A DNA stretch of 64,000 bases. It comes from Bryoerythrophyllum caledonicum (taxonomy: Eukaryota > Streptophyta > Bryopsida > Pottiales > Pottiaceae). The translations under genes were made by a program, and so were the position numbers. Shown here one piece after another: positions 34,761 through 44,417 of this stretch. The DNA lies in the NCBI GenBank assembly GCA_963971425.1, contig OZ020522.1, positions 5,244,168 to 5,308,167 on the forward strand. Direction: 5' to 3'. Under the pieces are notes generated by a model. The model searched no databases. It was not told the DNA's origin and saw nothing but the letters and a program-made list of their open reading frames with translations. The stretch's first letter is position 1; every line of letters begins with the position of its first letter.

Positions 34761-37700
34761 CTAAGTCGTTTCTTGAGTTAGTCTTTCGCTAGCTGGAACG
34801 GACCTCACCCGAAAACCTCTGGAATCCAGGAAGTCATGCAACCTTCGTAGCCTCATTCCAGGACCGTCTTCATTTGTGGGGAGCGGTGCAGCTATATCCT
34901 GGAGTGGATGAAGCATTCCGGCTTCGATTTCAGCCTCCAACCTTGAGAGGGTGGCATCAGTGTTGCGCAAAGTTGCATCCAAGTGTCTTGCTAGCAACGT
35001 TTGGCGATAAGCCTTCTCGAGTAGCTTCAGGACAAGCTGATGCATACGATCAAAGTCGCATACCCATGTCTCGCCTAATTCTCGAAGGTTGGAAGCCACT
35101 GAGGTTACATCTCCGGCTTCGGTATCGAAGGGAACATCATTATCGGGGAAGCCTTCGGTATTCGGGTGTCGACCATTGTCTTGGCGGAGAAGATTCGTCA
35201 TTCCTCCTTGGATTGTGCCGCGAAGGGAGCCCAGATATCTAGCAATTTTTCCGTCCGCCAGGTCAGGTCTTGTCATTTTCAGGACCTTAACCTGGTGCTT
35301 ACAGATGTTACCTTTCTGGGAATGAACACATTGGCAGACGGCCCATTCAGTGCATGGATGGTATACCGCATACATAATGTGTCTCCTATTCGAGGATTTA
35401 ATGTATACAGGACCTCCCGACCACTCGGGCAAGGTGACCACATTATCGGGAATTGTATTTGCTTTGTTGATTGCATTGACCATGATCTGCTGCTGCCTCT
35501 TGTTCTTTATAAAACCGTTTAGCTTACACCAGTGACTGTAATCATACTTCTCGATGACATTTCCAGTGAGCTCATAAATAAGCCAGTCCATCCTTCGGCC
35601 GATAAGCTTCCTTTTGGATTGCCGGAGCACTGCTTTCATGTTAGAATGGTATGATTCGATCGCTGAAGTGGTGTCCTGGCCAGCATGGGGGATTTTCCGG
35701 TCTCCCACAACCCACATTTTGATTTTCGGGAGCCATTCCTTGTCGAAGTACTTCCAATATGCATCAACATCTGGCAAGAGAGCCTTAGCTTCGCCGTAAA
35801 CGTGTTGCACCCACTCTACCAAATTCCACACCTTATCGCCGGGAGCTCTTGCCGAAGGGTCTTGGAAGTCACTAGGTGTCTCTGATATGTACATAAGTGA
35901 GCCCACAATTCGCAAGGCTCCGGCCCTCGTCTCCATGTCTTTCAACTTAGCGCATGCATTCTTCTGCCACGCTCAACGAACATGCCAGAGACATAGAAAT
36001 AGATGCGAGTGCGGCCAAACCTCCCTGCAATAACCCGACAAGCCGATAAGTACAACTCGCTGAAGCCCGTCACCCGATAACGTAAGAATGCTAAATTGCT
36101 TACCGAAGAGAGTTGATCTCATTATCAGCGTCGTCAAGTACGAAGGCAGTGGGTCTCCAATCCGGCCTTATCTGCACCAACTTCTGCTTCAGAGCGCGCA
36201 TCCAAGGCATGAGATCTGCTTGTTTGGATTTCGCAGTGATCACGAAAGCCATTAGAACACCGTTTCTCCACTCGTCGAATACCATCATCGTGAAGAGCGG
36301 ATACTGGACACGCAAGCAAGGAATTAAGCGGTATGGGAGTGAGTGCTCCTAATTTTTATACGGACCCAACATGGAGCACGGTAAAGGTATGTGTACCTTT
36401 TTGTTGTTCGTTGCGAATGTCCCGTCTATAGCAATAATGTTAGCGTGACTGTATTTCAGCATCATGTGCGTCTGAAATGGGGTTTGAATCCCAATTACGA
36501 AGGGTACGTTATCGGCATTCAGCACTCCGTCGACCTTGTTGCCCGGGTATTGGTAGTAAAAAACCGTACCTCGGTTTTCTCGGACCCACATTCTCACACT
36601 CTCAGCGTCGTTGTCGTGTTTCTTGTATAGTTCTTGCGCACGGACTCCGCATATGTTGCGGATGTCCTCCATGCTAAGGAAACAATCCCGAGAAGGCGTA
36701 AGAGTGCCCTCATCCCGTGCCTTCAGTACCAGCTTCTGGTGCTTCTATATTATAGCTGCCATCGGAACTTGCTCTTCAAATTGCCTCAGAACCCAAAGCC
36801 TTACTTCCTCCGATATGTAGTTCCGAAAGCGGAGCTTTCCCCTCTGCACATTGTCCTTATCGTGGACGATGAGGCCCTGTGTGTCGACATGTTCGGAGCA
36901 AAAGTACCCTATCTCGGCGATATATGGTAGAAAATAGTACCTCTTTACGTAGAATCGACATTGGCAGCCCACTTTCATAGAGCCCCCCTCCTTCGCATCA
37001 GTGGCACGAGGGCTTTTCTGGCCAGCACCGTACGTAAGTTGTTTCCCTTTGTGATTGTATCTCGATGGCGTTGGTGTCATTTCGGGCGTGATAGCTTGGA
37101 TCCTGTCCCTGTTGTCTTCGGGACCGTATTGACAACGCCATCTGCTTATCGGCGTTGACCATCAGAGATACGTGCGGTACTGAAGAGATGTAACGGCACA
37201 ACCGATAAGCAGATCTACCGTGCATATCGTGATATCAGAGGTCGCAATTCACTTACCGCTAGTACTCGATGTGGCAGTTCCACCGATAGTGCGTCTTCTC
37301 GCCGACGTTTGTGGGGTTGTTCTTGTTGCGGACGAAGGTAGTCTCTACATCCTTTCGGCCAGACTGCTCACCCTCCACGAAATCCGAGACCCTATTCCAG
37401 GGAATGTAGGCGATAAGCTTGGACTGCTTCCTCTTCGATGATTGCGGATCTTCTACGAACCTCGTATCATTCTCGGCCTCCATGTTCCACCTAAGACATT
37501 TCCACGTCAAAATTCCTGGAGGAGGGTTCTGTAATGAATCGCGCATCCGAAGAACCTTGTGACCGTGTTTCTTCAGGTAGTCTGCATGCGGGCCTTCCCG
37601 GAACGCGGCATCAAGGTCCTCCACCCCCTTCTCAGGCACGCCAGTCGGTTTCTTTCTCCCTTGACGCCTCCATTTCCTCCCTGCTGCCCCGTTATCGGCA

Positions 37701-37777
37701 ACGGTTGGTACCGCCGTCTCGCCAAAATTCCCATTCGGCCTGTCTTGGATGGGGAGATTGAGATCGAGGAACTCCAT
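34761..37777 (-). pseudogene. MURA-type transposase of the Ulp1-bearing MULE
   Basis: Exons 37777-37257, 37141-36104 and 36024-34761 join in frame at GT-AG sites (introns of 115 and 79 bp) and give 940 codons. The N-terminal region contains RWRCQYGPED and a Cys-rich GSMKVGCQCRFYV stretch. The DDE transposase core shows IIAIDGTFATN (first Asp), VFDEWRNGV, FVLDDADNEI (second Asp), the family sequence LCLWHVR, and QDTTSAIESYHSNMK (region of the catalytic Glu). A SWIM zinc finger follows (WAVCQCVHSQKGNICKHQ). This is the MULE/MURA architecture. Premature stops at 37259 (TAG), 36745 (TAG), 36349 (TAG) and 35973 (TGA) make this copy inactive. The start codon and about the first 80 codons lie inside the right TIR. 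Confidence 0.88.
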
Positions 37778-38149
37778 TCATGCGGAGACCAGCACTCCCC
37801 TTCCGGCAAGGTGCTATATGGCACAATAGATCGTGCGAAAGACGGCGCAGTACGAAACGATGTGGATGACACTTCGTGCCGGCATCCGCCGAGAAGGGCG
37901 GGTCATTCTGGAGTACACGTGGCGGGGCGAGAAGGTGACTTTGGTGATCCGGAGAAGGCGGGGGCGAAGGGGCTTTCGGTGAGAAGTGCCGAAAAGAGAG
38001 ACGGGCAGCGCGAAAAAGAGTTGGGCGAGAGTGGCAGTTATCGTGGGAAGGAGGCGAAAAGGCGCTTGGGGAGAAGAGCCGGTCTTTGCCGTGTCACGGC
38101 TAAAACCGGGCCCTGACACCGCGAACCCGGATTGACTGTAGTGACCGGG
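37536..38149 (-). repeat. MULE right terminal inverted repeat (about 614 bp)
   Basis: The reverse complement matches 28155-28799. It contains the presumed promoter and the first codons of the transposase gene. The outermost 40 bases are identical in the two TIRs by eye. Confidence 0.92.
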
Positions 38150-38158
38150 TTGGATTAG
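38150..38158. repeat. MULE target-site duplication (right)
   Basis: TTGGATTAG, identical to 28146-28154. After it, the Copia-1 RT frame continues with VSNQVILI upstream of the catalytic YVDD. Confidence 0.95.
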
Positions 38159-40582
38159 AATAACCTGATTGCTAACGATGATGCAGTCATCAACATATAC
38201 GGTAATTATCGTGAAACCATTATCAACTTCCTTTTTAAGGTAAATATTAGCATCCGATTCTAAGCGTTGATAATGTTTAAGAAGTAAATATTGATCTAAT
38301 ATTTGATACCAGACCCTTGATGACTGCTTAAGGCCATATAAAGATTTGTTCAATTTACATACCAAATTGGTGTTTATAGGAAGGGATAAACCTTCAGGTA
38401 TACTCATGTATATATCTTCTTTAATGAGTCCATGTAAAAATGCTGTCTTCACATCTAATTGGTGAATTTCTAAGTTATATTGGGCTGCTAGAGCAAGAAG
38501 TACTTTGATAGAGTTAAGTTTGACTACAGGAGAGAATGTCTCAGTGTAGTCAATACCTTGAATTTGAGTAAATCCTCTTGCTACCAGCCTAGCCTTGTAT
38601 TTATCAATAGAGCCATCAGCTTTGGTTTTAATTTTAAAAATCCACTTTGAGCTGATTGGTTTTCTATTTGAAGGAAGTGGAACTAAATTCCATGTCTTGT
38701 TCTTTTCTAATGAAGTTAGTTCAGCAGTGACTGCAGCTTGCCATTCTTTGGCATCAATTCGTTCTAAAGCTTCTTGAATGGACTGAGGAGCTTCTATTGA
38801 GGTAAGAACAATATTAGCTTGATGATCTCTTTTACATTGTCTTTTATATTCCTTTCTTCCTTGTATGGATTCAAGCAACCTTTTTGTTGGTTTAATGTTC
38901 CTTTTAGGTCTAGAAAAACTAGGGGGAGGGCTTGGCAAAGTTGGCTCTCTCAAGATAGAAGTCACTTCAACTTCCTCAAGAGGTAAGTTACTACTATTAT
39001 CATTGTTCTTACTATGTAAGGATAGTTGAGAGAATGCCTCAAGTACATCATCGTGAGAAGGGGATTGTGTCTCCAAGTTTGGAAAAGTATTTGACATTGG
39101 TTGTAATTCAGATGTATTTAAATCAATGGTTTGTTGTGATTGATCAAAACACTCACCTTGATGATGAAGAGTATTGGCTGGATTAAATTTTGTAGTTGTT
39201 GAAGGTCTTTTAAGTAAATCTAAGTCTATGAGATCCTTGTCATCAACCTCATATGGCAAGGGCTTGTCTTGTACATCAGATGGGACTTCATCAAATATAA
39301 CATCTTGTGAAATAATGATTCTTTTGTTTGTAAGATTCATAAGTCGATATGCCTTAGATTCTGTACTATAGCCTAAAAAGATGGCTTCTTGTGAATGTGA
39401 ATCTAATTTCTTTCTCAATTCTTTAGGGATAAAAACATGGGCTTTGCATCCAAAGATTCTTAGGTATGACAAGCTAGGTTGATGTCCATACCACATCTCA
39501 AATGGTGTTTTATTTTCAGTGATAGCCTTGGTAGGGCTTCTATTTTGAAGGTAATTTGCAGTTTGGAGTGCTTCACCCCAAAAAATCTTAGGTAACTTAG
39601 AATAGGATAACATTGCAAGAATTGTACTTACTAATGTTCTATTCTTTCTTTCAGAGATGCCATTTTGCTGTGGTGTATAAGCTGTAGTATGTTCTTGTTT
39701 TATTCCTTCTTTCTTACAAAATTCTTTGAATTCATTTGACATGTATTCACCTCCACGGTCTGATCTTAAAATTTTAATGTGATGATTGGTTTGTTTTTCT
39801 ACTAAGCTTTTATACTCAATAAATTTATCAAGTGCTTCTGATTTGTGTCTTAGTAAGTATACATGACAATATCTTGATAAGTCATCAATAAAAGTAATGA
39901 AATAAGTGCATCCAGAATGAGTGCTAGCTTGCATAGGACCACATATATCAGAATGTACAAGATTTAATAATTCAGTACTTCTTTTTGTACTTTGTTTGGG
40001 GAATTTTTCTTTATGTTGCTTGCCTTCTATACAAGGCTGGCATAATGTTATTTCTTTCTCATTAAAAGAATCCATCCCTTTTGCCATAGTTTGTATTTCT
40101 TTTAATCTATGCTCATTTATGTGGCCTAATCTTAGATGCCACAAATTGGCTTTGTTTAAATTTGTAGTAGCTGGGATAGCAATTTGTTGATCATTACATG
40201 TAATAGTGCTACCTAATTCATATAAGTTAGGGTTTAACTTACATGTTGCAATTGATTCACCATTTTTGTTTCTGAGTGTTGAAATTCCAGCTTTAATTCT
40301 TACTTCACCTCCAGCTTTGTCTAATTGTTTTGCAGAGAACAAGTTCTTTGCAAGACTTGGTATGTGTAATACATCAGGTACGATTCTCTCTTCTCCATTT
40401 AGAAGCTTCACATTTACATCACCACATCCTTCAATTGTATATGATGTTGTATCATCTCCTAAATAGACAACTTCATTATTTTTATACTCGGTATAATTTA
40501 TAAATCCTTCTAGTTCATGACATATATGTTGAGTAGCTCCTGAATCTATATACCATGTAGAATCTGGTTTATTATTAACCAA
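38159..40582 (-). pseudogene. Copia-1 pol, 5' part (protease, integrase, RT up to YVDD)
   Basis: The minus-strand frame starts with the retropepsin site WYIDSGATQH, then the integrase zinc-binding region (HLRLGHINEHR, LCQPCIEGKQH) and core (HSDICGP, FIDDLSRY, TPQQNGISERKNRT). A Ser/Thr-rich linker follows, then RT (ARLVARGFTQIQGIDYTETF, QLDVKTAFLHG, SLYGLKQSSR, VYVDDC). No stop occurs before the MULE insertion just after YVDD. The reading frame continues artificially into MULE sequence to 37814. Confidence 0.92.
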
Positions 40583-40587
40583 TATGG

Positions 40588-41277
40588 CTACAACATATAA
40601 TTTGAAAACTTCTTCCCTACATAGAGTGCTGATGTACTATCTGATGTCAAACTCATGTTTTTTATGAGTGTCTCTTCTTGGATCAAGTCTGCTATTAACG
40701 ATTGTAATGTAATTCTAGGTTGTCTTCTCAAAGAACTTATGAAGGACTTGTAGCTTGGAGGCAAACTTGGCATTAAGGTAAGAACTGCCTCATCATCTGG
40801 AACTGCTGATCCCGCTGCCAGCAATTGTTCAAGATGTGCTCTGAATGTGTGAATGTGTTTAATAACACTATCATTTTCTCTCATCTTCAAGGTATATAAT
40901 CTATCCTTGAGATACATTTTTGTCACTGCATCTTGTGATTCAAATAACCTCTCTAATTCTTGCCATGCTAAATGAGCAGCTTTGCAAGACTGAATATGTG
41001 AAACTATATTGTTTTCTAGGCAATTATTAATGATTGTCAAGGACAAAGCATCTTTATCTTCCCATGCGCTTATACTCCCTACTCCTGTGGTAGGTAAAGT
41101 TGGGGTTCCAGCAGCAACTTCATCTGCTGATGGTGCCATTGGTAAGGATTCACTACCACTTACAATGGGCCATAGTTTTTCAGCCTTGAAAATCAATGTT
41201 AGTCTATGTTTCCATATGTTATAATAAGAACCATCAAATTTGGTGACACGACTAATGTCAATCTTATGTGTTGTCAT
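40588..41277 (-). CDS. Copia-1 Gag (UBN2-type), truncated before the zinc knuckle
   Basis: A 229-residue frame starts MTTHKIDISRVTKFDG and carries the typical plant copia Gag helices (YYNIWKHRLTLIF, LERLFESQDAVTKMYLKD, LLAAGSAVPDDEAVLTLMP). The related Gag of Copia-2 continues for about 90 more residues with a CCHC zinc knuckle before protease. Here that segment is missing, and the frame ends at TAG after KKFSNYML while pol continues in another frame. The deletion removes nucleic-acid binding and uncouples Gag from Pol. Confidence 0.85.
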   Translation of the reverse strand: MTTHKIDISRVTKFDGSYYNIWKHRLTLIFKAEKLWPIVSGSESLPMAPSADEVAAGTPTLPTTGVGSISAWEDKDALSLTIINNCLENNIVSHIQSCKAAHLAWQELERLFESQDAVTKMYLKDRLYTLKMRENDSVIKHIHTFRAHLEQLLAAGSAVPDDEAVLTLMPSLPPSYKSFISSLRRQPRITLQSLIADLIQEETLIKNMSLTSDSTSALYVGKKFSNYML

Positions 41278-41278
41278 T

Positions 41279-41587
41279 TCAATAACCTTCTCTTAAAATG
41301 GCTTGTATTTCCCATTCATCAATATAATCTTCACTCAAATGTTCAAAGTTACCTTCAACAAAGTTAGCTGATGCTTGGAGGTATGTTGGAGGGGCATTGC
41401 TAATTCCGTATGTGTTTTCTTCAATTGGGAGGTGCTCTTGATCTTCTTCAATTGGAGAATCTGGAATTGGAACTTGCAAGAAAGCATTTGTGAGATTTAC
41501 ATGTATGAATGGTATTGTAGCTTGGATTTCAACTATGTCATGTTCTTCCTCATTTGAACAATCTAACTCTGGTTGAGGATAGCACAT
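41279..41587 (-). CDS. Copia-1 leader ORF (102 codons)
   Basis: It lies between the primer-binding site and gag. It starts ATGTGCTATCC and its TGA ends one base before the gag ATG (TGAAATG). The product is acidic (EEEHDIVEIQ, DEWEIQAILREGY) and resembles no domain known to me. Being open over nearly the whole leader suggests either a real upstream ORF with reinitiation at gag, or a leader without selection. Copia-2 has a shorter ORF in the same place. Confidence 0.4.
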   Translation of the reverse strand: MCYPQPELDCSNEEEHDIVEIQATIPFIHVNLTNAFLQVPIPDSPIEEDQEHLPIEENTYGISNAPPTYLQASANFVEGNFEHLSEDYIDEWEIQAILREGY

Positions 41588-41598
41588 TGTTGTGCATT

Positions 41599-41611
41599 TG
41601 CTCTGATACCA
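41599..41611 (-). promoter_or_regulatory. Copia-1 primer-binding site (initiator Met tRNA)
   Basis: The minus strand reads TGGTATCAGAGC immediately inside the 5' LTR, the standard plant copia primer site. Confidence 0.92.
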
Positions 41612-41788
41612 TGTGGGAAAAATATGTGTGTATTATTCATTAAATGAATTACAGTTCACATCCTTAAGGCTTATCCAAAAGGTGTTCGCAATAGTCACAA
41701 CTCTCTCTGTAAAGTCATAGCTATTGAATTAGTATTTATATTCGTATTAACTAGTGTACTACATACGTACTAAATTATGTATCCTACA
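41612..41788 (-). repeat. Copia-1 5' LTR
   Basis: 177 bp, differing from 25803-25979 at three sites by eye. The duplication GGCGG follows at 41789-41793. Confidence 0.93.
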
Positions 41789-41815
41789 GGCGGGGAACAC
41801 TTAAGGGAGATCGAC

Positions 41816-42651
41816 TAAGGGGTTGTTTACACCTGAAGGTTTGGGTTGGAGCCCATAGACACAAGTGGTACCCCGCTTGAAGGATGAAACCATTGTAAGT
41901 GGGGTACCTTCCACCAAACAAGGGAGTTCTAAGTGGGTTGTGGCCCAAAAATTGGTGTAAACCCGAATAGAAGGGTTGTGGCCCATTGTGTAATTGGGCT
42001 GAATTTTTAAGTAGTTGTATGAAAATGGGCTTTTTTGAGAACTACCCCATAGTGAAAGAATTTGTATTATTTAAATTACAAAAATATAAATGTAACTTCA
42101 GCAGTAAATTTCAGCAGTAAATTTCAGCAGTAAATTTCAGCAGTAAATTTCAGTAGTAAATTTCAGCAGTAAATTTCAGCAGGAAATTGCAGCTGGAAAT
42201 TTCAGCAGTAAATGTTAACAGTAAATTTCAGCAATAAATGTTAACAGTAAATTTCAGCAGTAAATGTTAACAGTAAATTTCAGCAGTAAATGCCGACAGA
42301 AAATGTTAACTTCAGCAGTAAATTTCAGCAGTGAATGTCAACAGGAAATGTCAGTAGTAAAATATTGTAAATGATTGGCTGAAATTCGTTTTGAAAAATA
42401 CTCTCCCGGACTTCGGGAAATACAACCTCCTAAGGTTGTAGGAAATAAGTCTCCTTAAGTTCCGTAAAACACTATTCAAATGTGCCATGTAGGATTCCAA
42501 CTAGGTTTCTCATCCACGGAAAACACTTTGGGCCACAGCCCATATTTTGATTGATGTAAACCCATTTCCGGGGTACCAATTCTTTACTCCAATCACAACT
42601 CGGGATTTCTTTGGGCTCCAGCCCAAACCATCTAGATGTAAACAGCCCCTA
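41816..42651. mobile_element. hAT-like non-autonomous element, about 835 bp
   Basis: The left end AGGGGTTGTTTACACCT and the reverse complement of the right end AGGGGCTGTTTACATCT are alike, and similarity continues through GGTTTGGG-TGGAGCCCA. TIRs with GGGGYTGTTTACA suggest the hAT superfamily. Both flanks carry AGATCGACT, in similar but not clean context, so the target duplication is uncertain. The interior has no coding potential and is largely a 14-bp repeat. Confidence 0.55.
42095..42365 (+). repeat. 14-bp tandem repeat (TTTCAGCAGTAAAT)n
   Basis: About 19 imperfect units, with variants such as GTTAACAGTAAATT, fill the middle of the hAT-like element. Confidence 0.85.
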
Positions 42652-43883
42652 AGGAAAGATCGACTGAGGGGAGTTGTGAGTGAGCTGTGACAATCGACCT
42701 GTATAGGTTAAGCACTGCACTTCTCCGAGAGCAGAGGGCAGAGGACTGGAGCACAAGTCAGCTGAGACTGCGGGAGTAGAAGAGACCGCCGCAAAACTGT
42801 CGAGCGAGCAAGAGCCCGTTGCCGCTTCCGCGACTAGGTACTCCAACCCTTCTCCGACTTTCTGTCTCTTCGGTATGTCCGAGGATACAAATTTGCTCTC
42901 TGAAAGTTTGATATAGAAATCGAACAGATTGAGGTGAGGTTGTCCACCACTTGCGAGTCGATGCTAGAAGTTTCTCTAACAGCTTTCTATTGTTATGCGA
43001 TCTTGCAATATCAGGGCCGATCCCACGAACAATTTTGACCAGTTCTCGACTCATGTGCTGCAGCAGCAACCCGAGCTAGTGAATGCCCGAGCCTTCAGGA
43101 GATTCAGGTGCATTCTTTTGTGTAAAGCTTTGGGTTTTGCTCTTGAACATTTTGAAGAGCGCGTTGTGAGCTCACGCACCCGCCTACTCGCCTCTACCTC
43201 GCATCTGGTGCTGTTGTTGTGGTTTTGGCCTTCTATATTTCCGTCGAAGTGGTCCTGGTTGGAGGATGTGCTACATGTAAGTCTCCTAAACTGTGCCCCA
43301 CATTTCAGGTTGGTGATCAATGATGCTTCAATCTTTCGTTGTGCTGTGATAGTAAAGTTTAGCGGAATTCTGAGGGAATCTTTCCTGAAAATTCCGGTGC
43401 TACTTGTGAATATTGTTGTCCATGTCCTTTGCTATGGAGCTGAACGCATGCTGCTGGTTTTGGATTCAAATGAGCTTTATTAGAGTTTGGTCCTTCGTCT
43501 GTTCTATCTTCCATCTGACATATTTTCTTTGATAGCTGATTATTAGCATAGAGTTGGGATTACGAGTCCTCAATTGTACCTGTGCACACCAAATACAAGT
43601 TGATATCTTGAAGGTTGGGACTGTGCATGGAGGATTCGGAGGTTATTTCCAGAGCTTCAAGTGATATTCATTTGTTGACCTGCTAAGGTTCACAAGAAGT
43701 TGGCATATCGAGCCCCAAGGACGGGCTGGTTGAAGTCTAGCTGCAAAAAACTTCGGGATGCGTTGCATCTTACCTTGAAGCTTTTGGTAAGTCTCACCAT
43801 TTTAAAGTCATCGTTGAGCAGGAGAAAGTTGAAACGCTTGCACAGTCTTGTATGAACGTGTATTGGCGGTTGTAGGGGATATG
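42652..43883 (+). other. Presumed 5' region of the HET-domain gene
   Basis: Once Copia-2 and its duplication are removed, this stretch joins directly to the HET gene's start at 50037. It has gene-like GC, and 43015-43107 reads as a possible exon (ATATCAG acceptor, FDQFSTHVLQQQPELVNA, then ATTCAG/GTGCAT donor). Whether this belongs to the HET gene or to another gene cannot be told. Part of it (43155-43280) recurs at 25350-25480. Confidence 0.35.
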
Positions 43884-43985
43884 GGTGGAAAATTCAACAC
43901 TATCTGATTGTGAAGAATTTGTGTATATATTATTATTGTGTGTTCTTCATTACAAGCTATTAAGTATAAGAAGAAAGGTGACTTA
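43884..43985 (-). repeat. Copia-2 3' LTR, truncated to about 102 bp
   Basis: It matches the first 102 bp of the 190-bp 5' LTR, with the terminal T changed to G. The match stops at GGTGACTTA. The remaining LTR, the polypurine tract and adjoining sequence are replaced by unrelated DNA. Confidence 0.85.
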
Positions 43986-44083
43986 TGGAGGAATCCTTTA
44001 TAGTGCCCTTTGGAGGAATCCTTTATAGTGCCCTTTGGAGGAATCCTTTATAGTGCCCTTTGGAGGAATCCTTTATAGTGCCC
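43986..44083 (+). repeat. 25-bp tandem repeat, 4 copies, at the LTR breakpoint
   Basis: TGGAGGAATCCTTTATAGTG plus CCCTT repeats at 43986, 44011, 44036 and 44061 (the last partial), starting exactly where LTR similarity ends. About 330 bp of AT-rich unrelated sequence follow before the pol extension ends. Confidence 0.9.
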
Positions 44084-44417
44084 ATTATTCAAATTTGGCT
44101 TATTGAGTTTTAAAATTGTATTATGTATCAAAAATAGAAAAATAAAACCATAATTTCCAACATATTGAAACTACACAATATACTACCTTGGGTACATAAA
44201 ATAAATGATAGTTATCTAAATACAATAACACGTATATGAAATAAATAATAGGTATTTCAAGTGAATAGTAGGTATATATAGTACATAATGCATATATAAT
44301 GGGTAAATTTTATTTTTTCATTTACATATGTTTATTTAACTTGGGATTGCCCCGGTCAGTTGATGACAAAGGGGAATGTACTTGATTCGGTTTAGATTCA
44401 ATTTGAGCTTATAGGTT

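Larger units (their letters stand above)
28155..38149. mobile_element. Ulp1-bearing Mutator-like element (MULE), 9,995 bp
   Basis: Both ends read CCCGGTCACTACAGTCAATC inward and are flanked by 9-bp duplications. The TIRs exceed 600 bp. It encodes a MURA-type transposase (34761-37777, minus) and a Ulp1-protease gene (29368-34383, plus). The two genes converge, with about 380 bp between their stops. Ulp1-carrying MULEs are known in plants as the Kaonashi/KULP group. GC content and codon use are clearly higher than in the host copia. Both genes carry premature stops. The hexamer CGATAA or its complement occurs about 54 times by my count. Confidence 0.95.
25803..41788 (-). mobile_element. Copia-1: Ty1/copia LTR retrotransposon, split by a MULE
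   Basis: Paired 177-bp LTRs with a GGCGG duplication define 15,986 bp. Subtracting the MULE and one copy of its duplication leaves about 5,980 bp. Domain order in the minus direction is leader ORF, Gag, protease, integrase, RT, RNase H, then a long 3' open extension, i.e. the Ty1/copia order. Near-identical LTRs indicate a fairly recent insertion, and the MULE is younger. The segment between Gag and protease that carries the zinc knuckle is deleted, so autonomy was probably lost before the MULE arrived. Confidence 0.93.

Noticed and set aside
37110..37256. Earlier splice acceptor CTCTTCAG at 37180 for transposase intron 1
   Set aside because: It puts exon 2 out of frame. The acceptor ending at 37142 (GATAAGCAG) keeps the frame and avoids a TGA.
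16557..37261. Stop-codon reassignment (TAG/TAA read as Gln, as in some green algae)
   Set aside because: The copia pol frames and several gypsy-2 domains run without any in-frame stop, TGA also interrupts conserved sequence, and frameshifts occur in neighbouring pseudogenes. Ordinary decay explains the pattern better.
28155..38149. CACTA assignment because the ends contain CACTACA
   Set aside because: The inverted repeats begin six bases further out (CCCGGT), the target duplication is 9 bp rather than 3, and the transposase is MURA-type with a SWIM finger.
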